Of a stretch of 13,251 nt of DNA, positions 7,875-13,251 are shown piece by piece. A model generated the notes under the pieces. That model was given only the letters and a program-made list of their open reading frames with translations, did no database searches and was not told where the DNA came from. The position numbers were made by a program, and so were the translations under genes. The number at the start of each line of letters is the position of its first letter. Within the stretch, counting starts at the first letter, position 1. This DNA is from Flavobacterium sp. (GTDB taxonomy: Bacteria; Bacteroidota; Bacteroidia; Flavobacteriales; Flavobacteriaceae). The stretch is taken from contig JAGNPF010000008.1 of assembly GCA_017989775.1 (NCBI GenBank), positions 1 through 13,251 on the forward strand. The letters are read 5' to 3'.

Positions 7875-8597
7875 ATGATTTATAAGATAATACCTTCTGT
7901 TTTTTTGTTGCTGTTTTCGATTTATTCAAACGAAACAAATTTCACCCTTCCAGAAAATTCCAATAAGCCAAAAGTTGTTGTTGCTCCCGAATCCACTTTT
8001 GATTCCGAAGCCGAGTCGGTTTATAATTCTTTGAATTACAATCAGTTTGAATTGCCTAATCCGCAAAGTTTCAAAGAAGCCTTGAAAGGATTTTATTTGT
8101 TGAAAGAAAAAGGGTTGTTGCACAAAGATATTTTGACCTTGGTCGATTTTAGCTTGTCTTCCAATATCAAAAGATTGTGGGTAATTGATTTGTCCACCAA
8201 CACGATTTTGTACAATTCCCTGGTTGCCCACGGAAGAAATACCGGAGAGGAATTTGCCCACAGTTTTTCGAATGCCAATAGCTCGTACAAAAGCAGTTTG
8301 GGATTTTATCTAACGGGAGAAATTTACAAAGGCAAACACGGAATGTCGTTGAGACTGGACGGCCTTGAAAAAGGGGTCAACAACAACGCCAGGGAAAGAG
8401 GCGTCGTGATTCACTCGGCAAATTATGTTTCAAATTCCTTCATAAAAAGCAATAAGAGGTTGGGAAGAAGTCAAGGATGTCCGGCCATTCCGCAAGAATC
8501 TTTGAAAGAAATCGTCAACACGATAAAAGACAAATCCTGTTTGTTTATTTATCATCCATCAAGAACTGTCAAAGAAATCGGCAATTTATTTTCCTAA
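7875..8597 (+). CDS. Secreted murein L,D-transpeptidase catalytic domain protein (YkuD_2 type)
   Basis: A 240-residue protein from the ATG at 7875; a TTG two codons upstream is also in frame but less likely. A hydrophobic N-terminal segment (about residues 4-17) suggests export to the periplasm. The C-terminal half is a YkuD_2-type catalytic domain: VVIHSANYVS with H180, and GRSQGCPAIP with the likely nucleophile C202. Enzymes of this fold make or exchange L,D-linkages in peptidoglycan or attach proteins to it; which of these this one does is not visible. The first 90 residues carry no recognised domain. The stop codon lies inside the convergent YcbB-like transpeptidase gene (12-bp overlap). 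It appears monocistronic. Confidence 0.88.
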   Translation: MIYKIIPSVFLLLFSIYSNETNFTLPENSNKPKVVVAPESTFDSEAESVYNSLNYNQFELPNPQSFKEALKGFYLLKEKGLLHKDILTLVDFSLSSNIKRLWVIDLSTNTILYNSLVAHGRNTGEEFAHSFSNANSSYKSSLGFYLTGEIYKGKHGMSLRLDGLEKGVNNNARERGVVIHSANYVSNSFIKSNKRLGRSQGCPAIPQESLKEIVNTIKDKSCLFIYHPSRTVKEIGNLFS

Positions 8598-10175
8598 TTT
8601 GTCATGTAAATCGGCATCAAGATTATAGATGTCGTCCCTGAAAACCAGTCTGTTTTTTTCGCTCCAAGCCGTCCAATACAAAATATGGACATAGGCTTCT
8701 TTTTTTATTCGAACCTGCTTTGTTTTTTCGCTTTGAAGTGTTTCGGTGATTTTCTCCAGATTCCAAAGGGTTGCATCGTCCAATAAATATTCGGTCAATG
8801 CCAACGGATTGTCCACTCTCACGCAACCCGAACTCAGGGAACGCATTGATTTCGTGAAGTAATCGCGATGATTGGTGTCGTGCAGATAGACAGAAAATCG
8901 ATTTGGAAAGAGAATTTTGACCATTCCCAACGAGTTGAAAGTTCCCGGACTTTGCACATACCGATAGCCTCTCGCGTTGGAAAGCGTCCAGTTGTCGGCC
9001 GAAACAATATTGCCGTTTCGGTCATAAACCTTGATGTTGGTTTGGGCCAAATAATTGCGATTTCTTGTAATGGCGGGAATGACGTCTTCTTTCAAAATGG
9101 TTGGAGGAACCGTCCATGTTGGATTGAAAACCACGCTGGACAATTTTGAAGACAATACTGGTGTCTTTCTTTTTTCTCTTCCCACGATGACTTTGTGTGT
9201 TCTTAGGGTGTCGCCGTCTTTGACCAACGTCAATTTATAATCCGGAATGTTGATGATGACGTATTCATTTTTCATGTCCCTCGGAAACCATTTCCAACGT
9301 TCCAAATTGGCAAGAATTTGTTTTTTGCGCTGGTTTTTCGAAAAATTGAGCGACTGGATTGTTCCTTTGCCGATAACGCCATCGGCGGATAATCCGTGTC
9401 GAGTTTGGAATTTTTTTACCGCTTCCAGGGATTCTTCGTCATAAATGGCCGAAAGGCTGACTTTTAGTTGCATGTCTTTCCAGTAAATCAATCTTTTTTT
9501 GATGTTGATTAAAGCCGAATTGGTGTCGTTTGCAACAATTTTATTTGCGATTTCTATCTTTGAAAAAGTGTCTTTTGGAAAAGAGTTAATGATTTCAAGG
9601 GCTTTTTTTAGTTTTTTATAGACAATGTGATTGGGTTTTAATTGTTCTATTTTGTATTCCAATGAATCGCTTTTGAGAAAATCGGCGATAGTTTCGTTGA
9701 CCTCAATTTTATTTTCTTTCAAATCCCAATCTGGATACAATGTTCGAGGATTTAATCTTCCGTTTGTTAGGTGTGAAATGTATTTTTGAAGATTTCGAGT
9801 AAGCAAAATATCGTAGTTCACCACGTCTTTGTCATTCAAAAGCACAAATTTTCGTTCGTATTTTTGCAATTTATTTACTTTGTAATCATCGGGATTGAGT
9901 CCTTCTTTTTCAGATTCGAGAAGTTGTTCCAATATGATTTTTCTGTTTTTTTTGGATTGCCAAACGGTTCTGTAGCCACTCGATTTGTAAAAATCCTTGA
10001 GCGTTTCGCTGTTGAACGGAATAAGTAAAAGGCTGTCAACAGGAAGTGCTTTTCCTTCAGGTCGAATGACAGTCCTTGGAGCCGATGGAACAATAGGGGT
10101 TGCTTTCTTTTTCGGCTCTTCTTTTTTGCAGCTTAAAATTCCAAGCAGCAACAGTAAAATAAAAAATTTATTCAT
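8586..10175 (-). CDS. YcbB/LdtD-like L,D-transpeptidase lipoprotein
   Basis: A 529-residue protein with a lipoprotein signal (hydrophobic LLLLLGILSC, lipidated C16) followed by a Lys/Glu/Pro-rich linker, so it is probably membrane-anchored and faces the periplasm. Order of domains: an N-terminal scaffold region (about 48-200) as in YcbB-like enzymes; a PG_binding_1-type domain (about 216-277, with AVKKFQTRHGLSADGVIGKGT); and a YkuD catalytic domain (about 303-480). The catalytic motif is YLHDTNHRDYF followed by SLSSGCVRV, with H432 and nucleophile C451. The family forms 3-3 peptidoglycan cross-links using tetrapeptide donors. It starts 1 bp after the GNAT gene's stop codon, so the two are probably co-transcribed. 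Its 3' end overlaps the convergent transpeptidase gene by 12 bp. Confidence 0.93.
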   Translation of the reverse strand: MNKFFILLLLLGILSCKKEEPKKKATPIVPSAPRTVIRPEGKALPVDSLLLIPFNSETLKDFYKSSGYRTVWQSKKNRKIILEQLLESEKEGLNPDDYKVNKLQKYERKFVLLNDKDVVNYDILLTRNLQKYISHLTNGRLNPRTLYPDWDLKENKIEVNETIADFLKSDSLEYKIEQLKPNHIVYKKLKKALEIINSFPKDTFSKIEIANKIVANDTNSALINIKKRLIYWKDMQLKVSLSAIYDEESLEAVKKFQTRHGLSADGVIGKGTIQSLNFSKNQRKKQILANLERWKWFPRDMKNEYVIINIPDYKLTLVKDGDTLRTHKVIVGREKRKTPVLSSKLSSVVFNPTWTVPPTILKEDVIPAITRNRNYLAQTNIKVYDRNGNIVSADNWTLSNARGYRYVQSPGTFNSLGMVKILFPNRFSVYLHDTNHRDYFTKSMRSLSSGCVRVDNPLALTEYLLDDATLWNLEKITETLQSEKTKQVRIKKEAYVHILYWTAWSEKNRLVFRDDIYNLDADLHDKLGK

Positions 10176-10176
10176 T

Positions 10177-10614
10177 TTAAATCTTTTTAAGCATTATGAT
10201 ATGTTCTCCAACATCGGGTATTTCAAAAGGAGTGCCAGTTTTTTGATATCCCATTTTTTCATAGAACCCAACGGCTTCCGTCCTGGCATTGAACCAAATT
10301 AAATCCGTGTCTTGATTGCGGCATTCTTTTTCGCAATGGACGATGAGTGTTTTGCCAAAATCTTTTTTTCTGTGATTTTCCAAAACAGCCATGCCTCGAA
10401 TTTGAAATTGTTTTTTTTCCGGGAATAAAGGATTACTTTTTTGGAACAAGGATACAATTCCGACCAATTCTTGGTTCAAATATAACCCAAAATGGATGGT
10501 GGTTGCCAAATGATCCCCATCAAATTGGCAACTTTCCACCGATTTTCCTTTTCTGAGAACAGGAAGTCGGACGGAATAAGTCTCGGATGCCGTTATTTTT
10601 TTCAGGATTGCCAT
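10177..10614 (-). CDS. GNAT family acyltransferase (ElaA/YitI-like)
   Basis: A 145-residue protein from the ATG at 10614. The frame also extends to a TTG at 10644, but those ten extra residues do not look like family sequence. GNAT motif A is MAVLENHRKKDFGKTLI (75-91), and motif B is NARTEAVGFYEKMGY (109-123). The ending FEIPDVGEHIIMLKK resembles the ElaA/YitI group of predicted N-acyltransferases. Residue D85 stands where the first glycine of the R/Q-x-x-G-x-G acetyl-CoA loop is normally found; G87 is kept. Substrate unknown. The stop lies 1 bp before the YcbB-like transpeptidase start, so translation may be coupled, but a functional link to the cell wall is only an inference. No clear promoter box was found upstream. 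Confidence 0.85.
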   Translation of the reverse strand: MAILKKITASETYSVRLPVLRKGKSVESCQFDGDHLATTIHFGLYLNQELVGIVSLFQKSNPLFPEKKQFQIRGMAVLENHRKKDFGKTLIVHCEKECRNQDTDLIWFNARTEAVGFYEKMGYQKTGTPFEIPDVGEHIIMLKKI

Positions 10615-10704
10615 AGTAATGTAAAAACAGTAAATATCTAACAATTTAGTTTTAAATCGGTTATAGGGATAATAAATCTTTTGGAAAAAAAATCAAAAAA
10701 AAGT

Positions 10705-10736
10705 TTGCAAAGAACTTGAATTCTTTCTTATATTTG
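10705..10736 (+). promoter_or_regulatory. Promoter of the tRNA-Gly pair
   Basis: TTG (10705-10707), a 21-bp spacer and TATATTTG (10729-10736) fit the Bacteroidota pattern. The predicted start is about 5 nt before the mature tRNA's first base at 10749. The second tRNA has only a poorer box (TATATTTC at 10885-10892) and no well-placed TTG. Confidence 0.65.
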
Positions 10737-10748
10737 CACCACAGTAAT

Positions 10749-10821
<73 letters not shown>

Positions 10822-10823
10822 CT

Positions 10824-10852
10824 AAAACCTCAAATGAAAGTTTGGGGTTTTT
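10824..10852 (+). terminator. Intrinsic terminator after tRNA-Gly copy 1
   Basis: 11-bp stem AAAACCTCAAA/TTTGGGGTTTT (one T-G wobble) with 6-nt loop TGAAAG, ending in five T. Almost the same sequence follows copy 2. Confidence 0.8.
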
Positions 10853-10895
10853 ATTTGTTTCTTTTTATAAAAAAGCAAATAGTTTATATTTCAAT

Positions 10896-10968
<73 letters not shown>

Positions 10969-10970
10969 CC

Positions 10971-11001
10971 AAAAACCTCAAATGAAAGTTTGGGGTTTTT
11001 T
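10971..11001. terminator. Bidirectional terminator between tRNA-Gly copy 2 and pepE
   Basis: 12-bp stem AAAAACCTCAAA/TTTGGGGTTTTT with loop TGAAAG, then T. On the plus strand it ends the tRNA transcript with six T. On the minus strand the stem's A run reads as five T, so it can also end the pepE transcript, whose stop codon (11000-11002) overlaps the hairpin. Confidence 0.8.
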
Positions 11002-11707
11002 ATTTCAAATAACTCAAATCTGTTCCACTTTCAATTTCCACGGGAGTTTGATTGGGCATAAAAAGACGAGCCTGCAAGTTGCCTTTCAAAGTTGTTTTGC
11101 CATCTTTTACTTCCAGCCAGCTGCCTTCCCTCAATCCCAACACGGGAACATTGTTGAATGCGTGAAACTCGTTTATTCTCATTTCACGGGTTTCTCCCAT
11201 ATGTTTTGAATCGATGTCCGGGTCAAGATAATGCGGGTTTAAATTGAAAGGAATCAATCCCAGCGTTATGAAACTGGGAGGATAAATAATAGGCATGTCG
11301 TTCGTGGTTTGCATCGTCAGCCCGCAAATGTTGCTGCCGGCACTTGTTCCTAAATAAGGAGTGCCGTTTTTTACGGTTTCGGCAAGAACGGTCATGATCT
11401 TGTTTTTGTACAATTGGGTAACCAATAAAAAAGTATTTCCTCCTCCGGTAAAAATTCCTTCGGCATTGGAAACGGCTTTGGAAAAGTCCTCGAATTCGTG
11501 AATGCCTTTTACTTCCATGTTTATTTTGGCGAAAGCCGAAGCCACATTGGCCGTGTATTCCTCGTGGGAAATGCCGCCGGGTCTGGCAAAAGGAATGAAC
11601 AGTATTGTTTTGCAATGCTTGAAATGAACACGCAATTCGGGCAACAAATACTCCAAATAATCGCCTCCGTGAAGCGTGGAAGTGCTGGCAATGATTATAT
11701 TCTTCAT
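11000..11707 (-). CDS. pepE: Dipeptidase E (peptidase family S51)
   Basis: A 235-residue cytoplasmic serine peptidase of normal family length, which cleaves Asp-X dipeptides. Signatures: IFTGGGNTFLL (about 85-95); YLGTSAGSN with nucleophile S122; TTNDMPI with D137; and FNLNPHYLDPD with H159. These match the Ser-His-Asp triad of E. coli PepE at nearly the same positions. GETREMRINEF (171-181) is also characteristic. The ATG at 11707 gives the usual short lead into strand 1. A weak -7-like box TATCTTTA lies at 11735-11742 on the minus strand. The stop codon lies within the T-tract of the tRNA terminator. It appears to be a single-gene unit. Confidence 0.95.
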   Translation of the reverse strand: MKNIIIASTSTLHGGDYLEYLLPELRVHFKHCKTILFIPFARPGGISHEEYTANVASAFAKINMEVKGIHEFEDFSKAVSNAEGIFTGGGNTFLLVTQLYKNKIMTVLAETVKNGTPYLGTSAGSNICGLTMQTTNDMPIIYPPSFITLGLIPFNLNPHYLDPDIDSKHMGETREMRINEFHAFNNVPVLGLREGSWLEVKDGKTTLKGNLQARLFMPNQTPVEIESGTDLSYLK

Positions 11708-11867
11708 TATGTCTTGATAAAATAAATTGAGGATAAAGATAGGAATTAGTGCTTTTTGTTGGGGCTTTTACTTTTTTAAATTAACATATATTTACCAAGT
11801 TCTTAATACTTAATTTGGAAGCTCTTGCGATACATTTACATTCTAAAAATGTTCGAATAGTCTGTTA
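11708..11867. promoter_or_regulatory. Divergent promoter region, pepE and CarboxypepD_reg-like genes
   Basis: AT-rich, with TATCTTTA on the minus strand (11735-11742) toward pepE and TACATTTA on the plus strand (11831-11838) toward the 11868 gene. Both match TAnnTTTG at all but the last base. No well-spaced TTG element was seen for either. Confidence 0.4.
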
Positions 11868-12584
11868 ATGAGGATAAAACTATGCTTCTTCTTTGTTTTG
11901 GTGACCAGCATGGTTTTGGCCCAGGAATCGGGCAGGAATGCATTGAATGGCAGAATCAGTGCCAATATGATGGATTTGGAAGGGATTTATGTCATCAACT
12001 TGAAAACCGAAAAATCCACCATAACCGAAAAAGACGGACACTTTTTGATTGCAGCGGCTCCAGGTGACACGCTTTTGTTTTCGGCGATTCACCTCAAGGA
12101 AGTTCGTTTTGTTTTGGAAAAGAAAGATTTTCAAGCCGATTTTGTCGTAAAAATGGAATCATCAATAACGAGTCTAAAGGAAGTTGTTGTCAAAAGATAC
12201 GACAACATCAATGCCGTTGACTTGGGGATTTCGCCAAAAGGAATCTTGCACAGAACTCAAGCTGAAAGAAGATTGTATACCGCAAAATCAACTCCTGTAT
12301 TTGCTTTAATTAATTCAATTTCTGGAAGAACGTCCATGCTCAAAAAAGAATTGGAGGTAGAGGGCAAGTTGTCTTTCATAGACCAAATAGACAGCTTGTT
12401 TGAAGAAGATTATTTCAGGAAAACATTGAATATTCCGGCGGAATATGTAAAAGGATTCAAATATTACATTGTCGAAAACGAAAGATTCACCACTGTTTTG
12501 AAATTCAGGAACAAAACCCAAATTGAGTTTGTATTGGTTGCTTTGGCAGAAAAGTATAATGAAATCCTCTTGGATGAAAAGTAA
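11868..12584 (+). CDS. Secreted CarboxypepD_reg-like protein, paralog A
   Basis: A 238-residue protein of unknown function with a signal peptide (hydrophobic core about 5-17, probable cut A18/Q19). Residues about 25-100 look like a carboxypeptidase-regulatory-like beta-sandwich (LNGRISANMMDLEGIYVINLKT, then ITEKDGHFLIAAAPGDTLLFSA). It is followed by LKEVVV at 103-108, the short motif usually seen where this domain joins the plug of SusC-type receptors. No plug or barrel follows. Instead there is a conserved block INAVDLGISPKGI-HRTQ-ER-LYTA (115-139) and a C-terminal part containing IPAEYVKGFKYYIVEN (189-204). The ATG at 11868 is chosen because it starts the signal peptide. The stop overlaps the next gene's start by 11 bp, and the next gene is a clear paralog, so the pair form an operon. 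Confidence 0.85.
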   Translation: MRIKLCFFFVLVTSMVLAQESGRNALNGRISANMMDLEGIYVINLKTEKSTITEKDGHFLIAAAPGDTLLFSAIHLKEVRFVLEKKDFQADFVVKMESSITSLKEVVVKRYDNINAVDLGISPKGILHRTQAERRLYTAKSTPVFALINSISGRTSMLKKELEVEGKLSFIDQIDSLFEEDYFRKTLNIPAEYVKGFKYYIVENERFTTVLKFRNKTQIEFVLVALAEKYNEILLDEK

Positions 12585-13251
12585 AATTACATTAGTCCTC
12601 TTGGTTTTATTTTTCCAAATTACTTTTGGGCAAACAACTGGCGAAAAATTGATTCACGGAAAAATAATAGTCGAATCTGGAAGCGTCGCAGGAGTTAATA
12701 TTGTTAATCTGGTTAACGAAAAAAGTGCGACAAGCGATGGCAATGGCGACTTTTTTATTTTGGCGAAAGCCGATGATTTATTGGTTTTTTCTTCCGTGAA
12801 TTTGGAATATTATCGCAAATCCATTGAGGAGGAAGATTTGAAAGCTGAAATTTTGACTATTAGATTAATTGCCAAAACCACCGAGCTCGATGAAGTCGTT
12901 GTTCGCAATCATTCCAAAATTAATGCCGTCGATTTGGGGATTTCTCCCAAGGGAATCAAGCATCGAACCCAAATGGAAAGAAAGTTGTACACCGCGGGAG
13001 ATTTTAAACCCATACATTTGGTGGGGCTTTTGGGAGGTTCGTTGAATGTGGATGCGTTGCTAAATTCTATTAATGGCCGAACCAAAATGACAAAGAAATT
13101 GATAGAACTTGAAAGCAAGTTGAGTTTGTTGGAAAAAACGGACCTCCTTTTTGAAGGCGAATATTATGTAAATACCCTTAAAATCCCGACTGAATACGTT
13201 AAAGGATTTAAATATTACATAGTTGAAAACAAGGAATTTATTGTTGTTTTG
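12574..13251 (+). CDS. Secreted CarboxypepD_reg-like protein, paralog B (3' end cut by window edge)
   Basis: Partial gene: 226 codons are visible from the ATG at 12574 and the frame is open at the window end. It repeats paralog A's plan: signal peptide (1 to about 19, ending TFG/Q); a CarboxypepD_reg-like domain with GVNIVNLVNEKSATSDGNGDFFI (about 40-62); LDEVVV at 105-110; the block INAVDLGISPKGIKHRTQ-ER-LYTA (116-141); and IPTEYVKGFKYYIVEN near the cut. Relative to A it carries about 13 extra residues, rich in Gly and Leu, between LYTA and NSINGRT (142-163 here, 140-148 in A). The reading frame is shifted +1 from A, and the 11-bp overlap suggests coupled translation. Function unknown. Confidence 0.85.
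   Translation, partial: MKSKITLVLLVLFFQITFGQTTGEKLIHGKIIVESGSVAGVNIVNLVNEKSATSDGNGDFFILAKADDLLVFSSVNLEYYRKSIEEEDLKAEILTIRLIAKTTELDEVVVRNHSKINAVDLGISPKGIKHRTQMERKLYTAGDFKPIHLVGLLGGSLNVDALLNSINGRTKMTKKLIELESKLSLLEKTDLLFEGEYYVNTLKIPTEYVKGFKYYIVENKEFIVVL

Overview
The window looks like an ordinary chromosomal stretch of a member of the Flavobacteriaceae, most likely Flavobacterium or a close relative. The evidence is AT-rich DNA, no clear Shine-Dalgarno sequences, and repeated Bacteroidota-type promoters (TTG, a spacer of about 19, then TAnnTTTG). The families also fit this group: a CBM9-like/DUF5916 outer-membrane protein, small secreted CarboxypepD_reg-like proteins, a YkuD_2-type murein L,D-transpeptidase and an independent-type phosphoglycerate mutase. 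No phage, insertion sequence, CRISPR array or obvious foreign island is visible.

Layout, left to right. (1) 1-1916, minus strand: a TetR/AcrR-type regulator followed 20 bp later by an ABC exporter whose ATPase half runs off the left edge. A -7 box overlapped by a palindrome lies just upstream of the regulator. (2) 1967-2320: a gene-poor AT-rich gap. (3) 2321-3595, plus: an acetyl-CoA hydrolase/transferase family CoA-transferase. It converges on gpmI (3642-5159, minus), with a strong hairpin terminator between them. (4) 5293-7686, minus: a large CBM9-like/DUF5916 protein of unknown function. It shares a divergent promoter region with (5) 7875-8597, plus, a small secreted YkuD_2-type L,D-transpeptidase. 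(6) 8586-10614, minus: a GNAT acyltransferase and, 1 bp later, a YcbB-like lipoprotein L,D-transpeptidase. The two transpeptidases are convergent and their coding ends overlap by 12 bp. (7) 10749-11000: two identical tRNA-Gly(UCC) genes in tandem, each with its own copy of the same terminator. (8) 11000-11707, minus: dipeptidase E. (9) 11868 to the right edge, plus: two tandem secreted paralogs joined by an 11-bp reading-frame overlap, the second cut by the window end.

Most genes are housekeeping or envelope functions. The loose theme is the cell envelope: two L,D-transpeptidases for peptidoglycan cross-linking or anchoring, a putative outer-membrane barrel, an exporter, and secreted CarboxypepD_reg-like proteins. 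I did not find a convincing new multi-gene system. The items most worth a second look are the tandem paralogs at the right edge, which look like the N-terminal extension of a TonB-dependent receptor with a different C-terminal module, the tail-to-tail transpeptidase pair, and the palindrome at the TetR-exporter promoter.
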